Part shown: positions 11,466 to 24,492 of the stretch, in pieces
Layout: every line of letters starts with the position of its first letter
How positions within the stretch are numbered: position 1 is the first letter of the stretch
NCBI GenBank assembly: GCA_022702545.1
Contig: JAHRBC010000005.1
Span: 4,402,001 to 4,466,000, forward strand
Direction: 5' to 3'
Length of the DNA stretch: 64,000 bases
DNA from: Phycomyces nitens
Taxonomy: Eukaryota; Mucoromycota; Mucoromycetes; Mucorales; Phycomycetaceae
Program-made: the position numbers and the translations under genes
Notes under the pieces: generated by a model
Told to the model about the DNA's origin: nothing
Seen by the model: the letters and a program-made list of their open reading frames with translations, nothing else
Databases searched by the model: none

Positions 11466-14400
11466 CTAAAGGGGTTGAGACAAATGCTTCTGGCGCGCAA
11501 TTGCCAGCAGTTCAGGATATTCTCCACTGCGCTCACACATTTGGTGAAATATACCATCAGGCTTGGTCATCAATGTATAGGGACTATCGTACTCTACAAC
11601 CTTGCCTTGGTCAAGTACCAAGATACGATCATAATCGGCCACTGTACGGATACGATGCGCAATGCACAGCAAAGACGCGTCGAGAAACTCGGTTCGGATG
11701 GTCTCTTGGATCTTGTGATCCGTGTCAAAATCCACAGAAGAAGTTGCTTCGTCCAGTATAATCAGACTCGAACGCTTGACCAAGGCACGCGCAAGAGCAA
11801 TCAGTTGGCGCTGGCCCTGGGACCAGTTGCTTCCATTCTCGGTTACAGGGGCATCAAGCGTAACTGGCGGCGTGTCGTCTTCGCGCTCCTTGCCAACTAA
11901 ATGGGCTCGCTTGAGAGATGCCCAGAGTTCGGCATCATCATGCTCACCAAACGGATCAAGATTGCTTCGAAGGGTTCCAGAAAACAGCACAGGGTCCTGA
12001 GGAATGATGGTCAAACGCGAACGGAGGTCCTTGAGGGCAATTGAGTGGATATCCACATTGTCAATAAATATCTGTCCCTCGATGGGTTCCATGAATCTAA
12101 ACAGTGACAAGGCCAGCGTGGATTTTCCAGATCCAGTTCGTCCCACAATACCAATCTTTTCTCGGGGGCGAGTATCAAAGGACACTCCACGAAGTACGGC
12201 AGGAGTATCGGGGCCGTATTGGATAACAAGATTCTTGACCTGGATTTCACCAGTCTCTGGCCAGTTGGGCCGAGGAGAAGTACAGACAGCGTCCTTGGGG
12301 GCTTCTGGCTCGAGTTCAAGGTACTCGTGGGCACGTTCGATTGAATTCATGTTCATTTCATTGATGGCGTACATGCGAACGACCCATAGTACATGGTGGT
12401 TGAATGTCAGGGCATAGCTCAACGAAAGACCAGCCAGACCAGGGTCAACCCACGATCTGGCCAGAATCAATACACTTCCGGCACAAAACGAAACCACAGC
12501 ACCCAAGCAATCCACTCGGCAATGGAGCCAGCGGTTGGTGGCCCACATCCACAAGAACGGCCGGTTGTTGGAATCAATCTTTTCCAGATTGTCAATGACA
12601 AATCTGTCTTGGGCACCAAATGCTCTGATTGTGGCCACTCCATTCGTGGTCTCGTTGAGCTGAACATAGATGGGGCTACGGGACACCGAGTTGAGGCGCT
12701 TGAGATCTCTAGAGGTCTTTAGATAATAAACACCAATAACCCAATAGACCAATCCAATGAATACGGCAGGAATCAAAAATGTAGGTGTAATGATGGACAC
12801 CAAAAACACAACGTAGATGGTGGCAATGATTGAATAGAGTAGCAGGGAAAGCGAGGGGGCCACAGACTGGTCAATTGTCTCGAGATCAGACGAGAAGCGG
12901 TTGACAATACGACCAAGAGGTGTGGTATCAAAGAAACGGACCTTGGCATTCAGGATGCTCTCGAGAAGCTGCGAGTGAATGCGCTTTGACGCACTGAGCG
13001 AACCTTCAAACAAGAGTACCTGTCGTAAAGTAGTGACAATCAGGGCAAGAATACCAATAGCAAAATAAGTTCCCAGATAATAGGCTACGTCCACTGGCTG
13101 TTCAATTGGCTCCTTGCTAATGTCAGATTTAATAAACTGCAGCGAGTCTAGCTGGACAATCGAGAATAGCGAAAACGAGGGCAGGGATTCTTTGTGTGAG
13201 CTATAGGCCGCTGACCAGATCTTGATCCAGTAATCCTGACCAACCACGGTGGCCTGAGCACAGCAAAACAGAACAAGAACCGATATCCAAAACACAAGTC
13301 CACCCGAGGCAAAGAAGTAGGTCACATAGACCTCTTTATCCACACCACCCTCGGCCTTTTTCTCTTCCTGAGTAAGTCGACCGGCTCCGTCCAATTGAGC
13401 AGTGGTCACGATCCTGGGGACCAAAGGGAACGAAGTCTCGTCTTCTTCATTATCACTATCACTATCACTGTGGACCAGTTCGTCACCCAAGGCACCACTC
13501 TGTATCACACTCAAGGGATCTCCCTGGGCTGCCACTTCACCATCAATAAGAGCGACAACATAAGAGGCGGCCTTGATACACAGATTGACATGGTGTGTAA
13601 CCAGAATGACGGTTCTGTTCTTCATCAGGGGTCCATTCAAACAGTACTCGTACAAATGTTTTGCGGTATGTGCGTCAACTGCACTTAGACAGTCGTCAAG
13701 GAGAACAGTACTGGCCTGTGAATAGACGGCTCGAGCAATGGCCACTCGTTGCTTCTGACCACCACTAAGCGTAATGCCCTTTTCACCAACCTCGGTTGAA
13801 TCGCCACACTCTAGAATCTCAAGGTCTCGTGTCAGGGCGGTCATGTACAACACATCCCGGTAACGCTGCTCATCATAATCAAGTCCAAACAAGATATTGT
13901 CCCTGATGCTGCAATTCTGGAGCCAGGCAGTCTGGGCCACATACGCAATACCAGACACGGCACCACCCAATGTGCTTGAGGCCGATGATCTCAGACGGGG
14001 CAAGACGGCTGCTCCTTGGTGGCAGTAGGTTTCGCCAAGAAGACTTGCGAGCAAGGTGGTCTTTCCGGATCCAGTTGGTCCACACACAAGCGAGAGCTTC
14101 TGAGAGGGGAAGCATAGATCCAGGTTACGCAAGGTTGGTCTAGAGTTCTCAGCAATAGTCTTGTCCCAGCTAAACGATGCCTGGTTGATAAATCCGATTC
14201 GGTCAGTGGCAATGTTTGCTGGCAAGACGACTTCCTCCTCCTTTAGGTAGTCTTCGATACGGGTCAGAGACACATTGGCCTGGAGGATAAAGGATGTAAT
14301 GACGGGCAATTCATCAAGAGTGGTCTTGAAGGTGTTGAACAAGGCAAGGGCAGTGAATGCAGTCGAGGCAGTGAGAACAAACGTCTTTGTGTAGATGTAA

Positions 14401-16398
14401 AACACGGTGACCATGATGAGGATAGGAATCATAAACCAAGCATTGCCCATCCACATGTACATGTAGAGTCTTGACCGGATGGCCTTTAGTTCGACAAGAC
14501 GAGCCTCGGATATCCGACTTCTAAACTGATCCTCCCAGGCAAAGAACTTGACGATGCGGATTGCGGACAAGAGTTCCTTTGTGAGCTTGATGCGTTTGTC
14601 AGTGCAGGCCATGACAACATGATGGAGGCTCTGGAACCTGCTGCTGAGAATGTAGGTAACTGGCTGCAAGACAAGCATGACTAGCATACCATAGAGAGAT
14701 GCAGTGCCCAACAGACGGTAAAGACTCCAGATACAGACTGATATCTGGAGAGGGAAGCAGTAGATGTAAAACACATACGCCGTCAGTTCTCCCATCTTTC
14801 TGGAATCGACTGACAAGAGGTTATCGACATTTCCCTGGATCTTCTTGGGTCCATTCTCGGCTGATTTTCCAGTCTCATCACGTCGTCTCAGGGTCTTTTC
14901 GTACACTTCTCCAATGACGATTGACTGGATACGAGTGCCGAGAGATCTTCCAATGTAAAGTGCTCTCTGGTAAGCCAAAGACATCACTACCGAAGACATG
15001 AACAGGCCAAAGACGGACAGGAATGCAGAGGACACTGACTGGTCCGAGGATCCGTCGTTGTTGTGCTCAATATACCGAATGATCTTGTTGAGAAAATAAG
15101 GGGGACCAAACATTGTGATCGACCAGACCATACAAAACACCCATTGATGAGCAAGGGGGGCCTTGAAGGTCTTGAGGAGTGCCCATGCCATGGACAGGCG
15201 ATGATGCTGTCTGTACTGGCGGAGGATATTCTTGGCTCTATTGTCATCTATCATCTCCATGAGATCCTGCTGGTTAAGAGTGGCCCGGTAGCCCTGGTTC
15301 ATCATGGTGCCCACCCATGAGAACATGTATTTTGAATAGATGGATGCCCATTCTTCTCCGGACAAGACACGGCCCTAGAATTGGGTATGAAGATGAGTCT
15401 GGGATTATGTGATCAGTGTAATATATAGAGTGATCTGAGATGTGCCATTTTCTATACACGGAATATTGTTGGCAACATCAAAGGTTGGACAAGCGAACAA
15501 ATATATATGTATATATAAAATAATCCTTACATTGTCCGCATACACCGTCTCGTTGGGGGCCTGTCGTTCTTCATGAATCAAGAGGCAGAGTAAGCCGAGA
15601 TTAAGGGATAGAGAACCAAGGGCAAATATATAGCCTGTGGTTTCCAATTGGGTGTCATGGACGAGATAATAGGATCTCAGGTTAACTAGACCAACAAAGG
15701 TGTCAAGGGCAAATAGAGTGTTGGCTTGTCCACAGAGAGCGTCTGCCAGTCGCTTTGATGATCCTGACAGGACCAGTACAGCCAAAGAGATGCAGAATAG
15801 GATACCCTATCATCAAATAAAAGAGGTGGTCAGCCAAAGTATTGGTGTGCTTAACTTACATAATACAGGCCATGAACAGCATATGTCAGGATCACATCTG
15901 GTTCTTTGCCATCAACCTCTTTATCGGTCTCATAATGACCCTTTGACGATTGATTGAGTAGATAGATAAAAGAGACCAATTGAAAAAGGGCCACTCCGCA
16001 GCGGGATAGATTGTAGACTGACCAGCGCGATCCAGTATCCAGAGAACCTGCGGTCTTTACGCTAGCAGAGGTATTTGGCTCTGTGGCACCATAGAATGGA
16101 AGGACATTGGTCTTTAGAGGAGAATATCGGTTGGTGCGCTGGTACTGATGGATCGCAATGACGATTGACACCGAGACGTAAATGAGGGCAATGACTGGAA
16201 GTGTACCGTTTATCACTCTATTGTCTGGATCAGTAAAGGGTTCTAGACTAACAAGGATCCTTACGTTTGCCGGAAACAAGGCACAAAATCTGACCCTTCC
16301 CAAGGGGTCTTGGGCATAAATAAAGAGGTTAATTGATATGGCTAGACAATGAATAATAATGAAAAGAGAAGGCTTACATATATGCAATCTAATGCCAT
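11466..16398 (-). CDS. ABCC/MRP-type ABC transporter (full length, TMD0 present)
   Basis: A multi-exon gene. Its last exon alone encodes about 1,300 residues. The start chosen (16398) gives MALDCIYPYQLTSLFM, and after intron 1 the ABCC N-terminal signature SDFVPCF; a competing upstream ATG in another frame loses this motif. A hydrophobic TMD0 follows, then SWVGTMMNQGYR, TMD1, and NBD1 with Walker A GPTGSGKT, signature LSGGQKQR and Walker B VLLDDCLSAVD. TMD2 is followed by NBD2 with GRTGSGKS, the degenerate signature WSQGQRQL and Walker B LIILDEATSSVD. Asp instead of Glu after NBD1 Walker B and the altered NBD2 signature are usual in ABCC. The family moves glutathione conjugates and organic anions into the vacuole or out of the cell; the substrate here is unknown. 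Confidence 0.93.
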
Positions 16399-16913
16399 TG
16401 ATAGAAACACAGATCAATGCCACCGAAACAAAAAAGAAGTATCAAGGCAGCTATATAGAAATGCTTAAATGAACTTGATCAAGAAGAAGTAGAGCAAGAA
16501 AGAGATAGTCCCATTTATATATTCTTATTTTAAAACTAAAAAAAAGGGGAATCTTTTTTGCCAGCCCTTTCTTTCCAAGTGCCGCCAAAAATATATATAT
16601 ATATAAATATATTTATATAACTAAATTGGCAAAAACAAAAAAAATATGGTTTTAAACCGTAATTTCAAAATCCTAGTCCGTCGAGTCGGACATGTTTCAT
16701 TTTTTGGTGGTGTATTTAATTTTTGATGGTTCTAGAAATGCATCTTGGTTGATATAATAATATCAAGATATAACATAAAGAGCTACAGACAAATGACTTG
16801 GAATGATTATATATAGTAATAATAATAGTATGAAAGGAAAGGATCGATAATACTACAAAATTGAAACAGAATTTACATTATAAAAAAAAAAGAGAAAACA
16901 CACACACACACAC
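16399..16913. other. Intergenic: ABCC promoter and PSS 3' region
   Basis: AT-rich with a (TA)n tract at about 16590-16620 and a (CA)n tract at 16897-16912 ending at the stop codon of the next gene. No gene seen. Confidence 0.7.
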
Positions 16914-18715
16914 TTAATCAGTCTTCAAGGCCTTTCTAGGGGAGATCACAAACTTCCAGAGGGGGAAGATGACAAGAATGACGGCAAACACAATGGACCA
17001 GGCAACCTTGACAAATATCGGTGCTGGAGTGACAAACTCATTCTCAGAGAACTTGAGACAGATCAGTGTCTCTGTCATGATGTTGAAGATGATGAGCCAT
17101 GCATGGGCCCCCACCCGGTTTGTGTTACTGTGGACAAGAAGGTTAGTTAGTTAGTTATTTAGTTTGATTATAATGACAAAAGGGCAGTCAGTCAGTCAGT
17201 CAATGTTACCTATCCGAGATGTACTGGTAGAGTTCTCGGGCAGCAGGAAGGGCAAAGAAGAAGAGCAGGATGAGTCTGTAGGTGTTGAGGGGATGCTCTG
17301 GTGGGACCCACAAGAGGTACTTTAGGTAAAAGCAATTCAATTCACATTGCAGAAACTATACAGTTTGGTTAGCAAACAATAACAATAACAGCAACAAAAA
17401 GTGCCTTGGATTCCCTCTTACCACAATGATCAAGCCAACAATACAAAAGTAGTTTTTTGGGCTGCTTGTAGCATTCCATTCAAACCGGGTCCAATCATGA
17501 GGTGTGAATTGCTGAACGGCTCTCTTTGCCTTGCCACGCAGGGTCTTTATGTGGCGGAAACCACCCCAGGAATATTGCTAATATTATGATTGTCAATAAA
17601 AATAAAAGAGAGAGAGAGACTCCTTTGTGTATTCGTGTAGCCTACCTTCATCTCAAAGTACTGGCAAGTCTTCATTCCAAGGTAAATACCAGCCCAGTTA
17701 CACAACAAGACATCCAAGATCCACTTAAAAAGAAATTGTCAGTCGACAATAATAATAATAATAATAATAATAATAACCAGCCACTATTACTGCTACTACT
17801 ACTACCACCACTACCACTACCACTACCACTACTACTTACATGGTCCCACCAACACTCTGCAAAGTTGTTCAGTTGGTGTTCGAGAGAATACTCGAGCAGT
17901 TCGAATGTAACCGAGAGTATCCAGCAGCACCAGACATCTCGAAGAATAAGAGCCTTGCCAAACCACCCCAAAGCATGTGCGATCACAAAAATGTCCATTT
18001 GACTCTATTTTATGATCCAATAAACACAACTGCCGGCTGTTGACCATCCAACCTACCTTTATGGTTTCCCAGTTCAGATCACAGGCATCGGCATAGGACC
18101 TCTCTGGCAACTGTTTACCCAGACTAGAGTCATAATAGGTCAAGAATTGGCGCGCATCATCCTTGTTCTGGTAGCCGTAAGCACTCTGATGATTATTTGT
18201 AAACAAAACTTACCAAAAACAGCAAAAACACCAAGAAGAGCTGGTAAAGCACACTTAGACTCAGGACACCTCTCCAAAATGGCACACTTGGACGCAAAAA
18301 GGGACCATCCCGGAATTGGAGCATGCCAATAAATACAAAACAGCAGATCGACGCAGACAGACCGAGTCTGATGCTCATCTCTGTGTTCTCATGGTTTGTT
18401 CTCACTGCGGCATAGAACAGCCAGGCCAACAAGATGCACAGGGCAGTCAAGGTGTGGGGATGGACTATTCAAGACAAGGGTTCAGTTGACAAGTATCAAA
18501 CTCCGCCCACTCTGATTTTGTACACATCTTCTAGGCCCATTTCCCTTGAGGCTGGCTGGCTGGATCTCTCTCTCTCTCTCTCTTAATAATACTAATACTA
18601 ATAGTAGATCAAATAGCTATCATGACTCACACAGTGTCTCATCCTTTGATTTCTTTTTTTCGACTTTTTGTCCTTGGTGGGCAGACCCAACCGACTTTTC
18701 GCTTATGCCGGTCAT
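16914..18715 (-). CDS. Base-exchange phosphatidylserine synthase (PSS1/PSS2 type)
   Basis: The exons encode a multi-pass membrane protein whose conserved blocks match animal PSS1/PSS2 and plant PSS1: [66 protein letters not shown] (conserved block with acidic and Trp residues), CKYFEMKT-like and a C-terminal membrane pair. These enzymes swap serine for the choline or ethanolamine head group in the ER, with Ca2+, and are unrelated to the yeast CDP-diacylglycerol enzyme Cho1. The start at 18715 ([16 protein letters not shown], charged cytosolic leader) is a good candidate, but the second small exon around 18500-18560 is unsettled. One intron carries (TAA)n and (ACC)n runs (about 17747-17836). 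Family identity is firm; activity is inferred. Confidence 0.88.
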
Positions 18716-19496
18716 TTACCAATCCAAACAGAATGACTGGCCAATATTATGTTATTTTTTGGCGTAGAATAAGACAATACGATTGCGTAATTGCAAAGTG
18801 AACAAGAGATGTTGAATAATTTAAAGAAAAAGAGAGGAAAAGAGAGGAAAAGAGAAGGACTGATGTTTACTGGCCTTGCTAATTTACATCACGTTTTTTT
18901 TTTAAAAAAAAAATTATTTAATTTGGCGCATCCAATGACATTTGGCTGTTTTTAATATTTTTAATATTTTATTTTGTTTTTGAGCATCAGTAACAAACCA
19001 CCACCATGTCAATTAATTGTTTGGATATTAAACACGCGATTTTTCTTTTTTTTTCTTTTTTTAAATCTGGATCCCATTTTCTGGTTCATGTTTAAAATGG
19101 CTATTATCAGAATAACGACAGAATGCTGGTTAATAAAGATAAATAGGAAATGGCCATTTGACTATATTCTATTTGCACCATTGCCCTGGACTAGTTGGGT
19201 TTATTAAGAATTATAATAATGCTAGTGTTTAATAATTAATATCTTTTTGTCTCCTTAATTTACCAATACATATGTTCATTGTAGAGTGCCTTTCTAGAGC
19301 CCCCCTCCCCCTCCCCTCACCCTCTTTTTCTTAACTCCTCATTGTTGGCCGCAAACAACCACACATCTTCCTCTGCCAGATTGTGACAATTAGCCCATAT
19401 AAAAGACGAACAATAGGGCCATGAACCAGAGATTGTATATAAACCATGTATTCCTACACCCCAAAAAAAAACAACAGCAACCACCACCAAAATAAC
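18716..19496. other. Intergenic divergent promoter region
   Basis: AT-rich with a long A run facing a T run at 18895-18915 (potential hairpin), a C-rich patch at 19300-19320, and two TATA-like boxes, TATAAAAG at 19398-19405 and TATATAAA at 19436-19443, ahead of the plus-strand gene. No further gene seen. Confidence 0.65.
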
Positions 19497-20309
19497 ATGC
19501 ATTTCCTCTGTATCCTGCGCTCCATCGTACCATGGGCCGCGTGCTCTACTCATCTTTCTACGATCAACAGCCTCCCTGGATTGTCAATTGACGATCTACC
19601 TATCGTATCCAGTCCAACATACTGGTTCGCGTTCCTCACCCCAGGCTCCCCGGATCAAACCACTCAGCCCTTTTGGCCCTTAGTTATATTTTGCAACATC
19701 ATGATCTTGCTATTGGTAGTCAGGGTTCTAAAGGCCATTCTCAACCATACTTGCTGCTCAATCCGGCCATCTGAGAAAGAGATCCAGCCCTTGAGTTGCA
19801 TTCCACCCCAACAAGCCATGGAGACAGAGTTGGTTGACCAAGTTCCAGAACCACTTTGGGAACCTACCGAATCCTCAGATGATGTATCCAAGGATCAAGT
19901 AATGGTTGTAAATGAAACCAATATTGCATCCAACGACCAAGAGCCAATTTCTGATTCTACTGGTGGTTACGAGGATGTCTTTGAACCCTCATACATGGTT
20001 CCCGATGTCTTGGATCATTCAGACACCCTTGAGCCATTGTGCCCTGGCCTTTTAAATGATCCAATAATGTCCAATACTAATGATTCTATGGCTGAAGCAC
20101 CAAATGTCCCCGAGGCTGTCGTCTTGTCTACTAAACCTCAGTGTTTAGATAGCCCAACTGAAGAACCAGTTTGTAGCCCAACCGATGTATCAAAAGTAGA
20201 TTCTGATGGTACAGATGACCAGAAAACTGACTCTAGCACAGCCACCAAGATCTCAACCTCCAACAAGAAAAAGCCCAAGAAAAACAAGAAGAGAAAGGGT
20301 GGCTGGTAG
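19497..20309 (+). CDS. Orphan single-pass membrane protein with acidic tail and Lys-rich end
   Basis: No introns. I chose the Met at 19497 (270 residues) over the one at 19446 because the earlier ATG lies only 3 nt after a TATATAAA box and the A/C-rich stretch between them looks like a leader. From this start the protein begins MHFLCILRSIVPWAACS (signal-like). A hydrophobic helix follows at about residues 61-79 (FWPLVIFCNIMILLLVVRVL), then about 160 acidic Ser/Asp/Glu/Pro-rich residues and a basic end KKKPKKNKKRKGGW. The layout suggests a type I membrane protein with a disordered cytosolic tail. It resembles the topology of TRAP-alpha/Irc22-like proteins, but the lumenal part is too short for that domain. 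Family unknown. Confidence 0.65.
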   Translation: MHFLCILRSIVPWAACSTHLSTINSLPGLSIDDLPIVSSPTYWFAFLTPGSPDQTTQPFWPLVIFCNIMILLLVVRVLKAILNHTCCSIRPSEKEIQPLSCIPPQQAMETELVDQVPEPLWEPTESSDDVSKDQVMVVNETNIASNDQEPISDSTGGYEDVFEPSYMVPDVLDHSDTLEPLCPGLLNDPIMSNTNDSMAEAPNVPEAVVLSTKPQCLDSPTEEPVCSPTDVSKVDSDGTDDQKTDSSTATKISTSNKKKPKKNKKRKGGW

Positions 20310-22604
20310 ACCATTTCATTTTATTCGCTTTAATCTTTGGCTGTCAATACAGCCCTGAATCTTCTGGGTCTGATATGTACCAAAAAGAACAACAACAAAA
20401 AAAAAGAAGTGTATTTTAATAATAATAATATTAGCAGTAGTAGTAGTAGTAAAATGGTATTGTACAATGTATGAATTTACCAATATATTGTGTTATTCTT
20501 TTAATCTTTAAAGTATCGAATATTTTGAGCTGCCAAGAATAATGGACCTATTGAGAATCCATTTTTAGGGGGTGCAAGTCTGATGGAAAAGCACAAATTC
20601 AGCCTGGATTTCCAACAACAACAAAAAAAGAGATATTATAGTATTCAATAATGGCTGGTGAATATTTGTGCCAAAGAAATCAAAAGGTGGCAATAGTTGG
20701 GAGTAGTTCATAAAAGCTTATTTTCTGCTTTGAAAAAAAGTATGGGATATAGTGTATTTTTGTTTTAATTTGTATAAAAATGTTTGGCTAGTGCTGATAT
20801 TTCCTATCCACCTTTCACTTTTTGTACAAATCTATCCCCTCTTACACTCAATTGACCCTCCAGGCACACTTGACAAAAAATAAATGATTTGGTGTGATCT
20901 AGTCTCTCATGCAAATGTACAAATTGAAATATTTTATCCAAGATGACTTCATTTTCGGTTGATATACTCGAATGTCCAGTCCATTTGATAACATGGCCAA
21001 AAAGTACAAGTACATTGAATATTAAAAAAAAAAGACAAATTGTTCAACTATAGCACAGGGTGCATCACAGTATTCTCCAAAGCAATGTCGCTGTATTGTT
21101 CATCCCTGGCCAATCAGCAGCATTTACTGCAGTAGGACCAAAAGGATGTAGATCAAAAAGGAATTGTACTTGTGGGTTCAATAATCTGTATAATTTTACT
21201 TTTTATTTTATTTTTTGCTATCCGAACAATTCCATCTTGCTAGACCCAAATCTGATTCGTGAATCAAGCATCTCAAGTGTTTTGATAATAACAGACATTT
21301 TGTTCTCATGGCAAATTCATAAGCCAGGTTGGAATTGAACTTGCCTCGATAGAGTCTAGTATTATTATTCCCTCTTGAAATGTACAAAATGGCCTGAACA
21401 ATTTTTGAATATTATTTGGCATTTCCTTTTGGTTTAAAGGATGAAATGGTTGATATTGGATCAAATTTGGTTTTTTTTTGGCAGAAGAGTGAATGAATAT
21501 CCTACAGAATGTGTATATGTGTGTGTGCTAAAATGGTCTGTCTATTGTGACCCAAAGATCTCTTGAAAACCCAAATGAAAATAAATAGATATACACCAAA
21601 CAACTCAATAATCATTGATCATTGATCATTAATATTAATATTAATATTAAAGCCAAATTGTATGTCTTTATGACCAGCATACATCATCAATAAGCCTCGT
21701 TTCTCTCTTTATCATCTTGATGCTGGCCGATTACAATAAAAGCACGAGGTTTCCAAAACAACAAAAAAAAACAGGGCTCTGAAACAAATACCAAGGTTTC
21801 AAGTCACATTAATGCCATAAATATATATAATATATATATATAGGATTCCTTGTGGTTTTTTTTTATGAATTGCTGAATAGCTGTAATCTATCGAAATATA
21901 TCGGCCAATGCTGATTCTGACGGTATAAAAGGGTGCCATGACTATTACATATTATACATTTAAAACGATTAATAAACCCATTGGCTGTAATATTGGTGCG
22001 CAGTATTCTCCAGGTTTATTGTTATTTGTTATTATGGTTCAGTTGGAGAGCTAGATATTTGTATATAGAGATATATCTTTGGTTGTGATCAAAATAAAGA
22101 TGTCATGGATCAATATTTGGCCTACAGCCAAGAAATCCACGGCAACAGAATACAAATGGTCGAGTTTGCATCGATTGTTACAAGTTTGCCAGTCAATCAA
22201 TAATTATCAATAATTATCAATAATTATCAATAATCATGGCCTATAAACTGACGACCAGAATAAGCATAAGAATAAGAATAAGAATAAGAATAAGAATAAG
22301 AATAAGAATTGCCTCCCTATATTGGCCTGTATGATTGCAATCTTATACACATTACAGTCCTGCTGTGGACCTGTAATAATCTTTATTTATATAGTTGGAA
22401 ATTCTGGCCCCATTTCAACCATACAGTACTGACATTGATGTGTATAAATTTATACTATTGATTCCCCTCTCTATTTATACGCTGAAAAAAATCCCAAAAA
22501 AAGAAATCAAGAAAGAATCAAATGGCCTCCTCCCCTTTCTCTTTTCTTTCTTTCTTTCTTTCTTTCTTTCCTTCTTTCCTTTTACCTTCTCTTTCCTTTC
22601 TCTC
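20310..22604. other. 2.3-kb gene-free region with simple repeats
   Basis: No coding frame of quality on either strand. Holds the Vts1 upstream region, a 10-bp tandem (TCAATAATTA) at about 22197-22236, a hexanucleotide (AATAAG)n at 22262-22309 and a (TTTC)n tract at 22544-22590. Confidence 0.65.
22262..22309. repeat. Hexanucleotide microsatellite (AATAAG)n
   Basis: About seven consecutive AATAAG units after an imperfect first unit. Confidence 0.9.
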
Positions 22605-24492
22605 ATGTCTGCCCAGGCCTTTCCTCGGTCGACATTACCAGACACCTTCTCACTGCTCAGCGGTGCCAACCCATCTCTCATGCCATCCGCAGTGACGCCA
22701 CCTTCACTAGGGCTGAATTATGCCAAGTCATCTCTCCGTCCACTCTCCAATGACTTTTCAAGCACATCTATCCCCTCATCACCTCTTCATCGTCCTCATC
22801 AACGTAATGCTCGGCCTGTTTCCGAGATCCTCCGACCAGGAAACTATGCGTCTCCTGAGAGTAAGTTGATAAATATGAAATGTAAAGAAGAAGAAATAAA
22901 GGATAATAATGTATTAAATAGCCGAGGCACTAGACCGCTGGTTCGAAGACCTTTTAGAGTATGAGCGTAATTTGGAAGCAATGGCATCAGCAAGTGTGGA
23001 TCCAAAGTACAAGGAGGAGATCCAGCATGTGGACCAGTGGTTCTGTTATCTAAATGAAGCTGAGCGTACGGCTGCCATATATTCATTACTCCAGCATTCA
23101 AGCCAGGTCCAGATCAGATTCTTTATCACTGTGCTGCAGCAGATGAACAACAAGGATCCAGTTGATGCCCTGCTGTCCCCTGCTCATCCAGACAAACGTA
23201 GGTTGCCTTGGTTGGATTTCTTATGCTGACTTTCTTTTTTTACTATGTTTAGCGGACATGCAGACTCAAATGACAAGCGCAATGGCAAAGGCAGAGTATG
23301 AGGCCAGCCAGAAACTATTGTCTGTCCTGCCCTACCAGACCGGCAATGTGGTGAGTCGCCCGCCAGGTGCAAATCGTCGTGCATTAGACCGCCATTCGTT
23401 TGCACTTGGGGACACAGAGGAATACAACCGGTTGCTGGGTGGGTTGGCTGGCCCAGACTTCCTTTCGCCACGCACCCCTAGCTTCCCACGCCTAGACGAC
23501 CCTAGCCGACTTCGACCGGTTGGATCCTCGTCTAATGCGAGTGGGCCGCGCACACTTGGGGGAAGACCACGCTCGGTGATCGAGAGTGACATGTCACTAT
23601 TCAATAACGACTGGGGATTCCATGGTCCAGGGCTCGTTCCAGGACGCACCTCCCGTCCCAAATCAGCCGATATCACCAACTGGTCGTTTGACATTGACTC
23701 CAGCGATTGGCCCCTCACCCGCACAACCCCCGACGACAAGACCTTCCGGCGCCGCACCATGCAGCCCTCTATCCCCGCTGTACTAGAGACTGATGAACAG
23801 CAGGCCAACATAGTCTTGTCGATGTACGACGGCAAGGAGCCTGTCCCTGTCTTTTCACACATCCCCTATACCACCAACACCACCAACACTAACACTAACA
23901 CCAACACTAACACTAACACTAACAACAACAACAACAACACCACCACACCCAATTCACGCGCCAGTTCTCCAATTCCCTCGGCCTCCACTTCAACAAACCA
24001 GCCCTACAACTGGAGCCCAACCAAACAGGCCAGCCAGCCTGCAATGTCTGGATTCTATGGCCAGTTCCTCAATCCAAAAGACTCTCACCGGGACACTGCT
24101 GAGCCAGACTACACCAGCGACCACAGCGATGCGTCGACCCTTAGTTCAAAGTACAAGAAGAAGTTTAGTCTTGGACAACGCCTTTCGAAAGACAAGAAGC
24201 AGCATGTAGAGACTGTAGATCTCCAGCTGCTCCAAGATATACCAGCATGGCTTAGAAGTCTTCGATTGCACAAGTACAATCCCATCTTTGAGACCTGGAA
24301 GTGGCAGGACATGGTCAAACTTGATGATGAGGCCTTGTCTGAAAAGGGAGTGTCGGCACTGGGTGCCAGACGCAAGATGCTCAAGGTGTTTGAGCAGGTC
24401 AAGCTGCACTGTGAACAAAATGTAAGTTGCAATCACAAGTTACAAGACGACTAAGTCAACACTTTCTTTTTTCATAGAAAATACCTCTTTAA
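22605..24492 (+). CDS. VTS1: Vts1/Smaug RNA-binding protein
   Basis: Four exons (22605-22860, 22922-23197, 23253-24421, 24478-24492) give a continuous frame of 571 residues. The N-terminal block [12 protein letters not shown]...[15 protein letters not shown] and [19 protein letters not shown] is the conserved fungal Vts1 domain. The middle is disordered, with an Asn/Thr-rich repeat (about residues 375-400). A SAM domain near the C-terminus ([19 protein letters not shown]...[13 protein letters not shown]) carries the basic helix that binds Smaug recognition hairpins. The protein recruits deadenylases to target mRNAs and represses them in the cytoplasm. The last exon codes only KIPL and a stop; reading through the third intron would give a longer tail (SCNHKLQDD), so intron retention would alter only the C-terminus. 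Confidence 0.93.

Noticed and set aside
16351..16423. Upstream ATG at 16423 for the ABCC transporter
   Set aside because: Its frame loses the ABCC motif DFVPCF after splicing, which the ATG at 16398 keeps.
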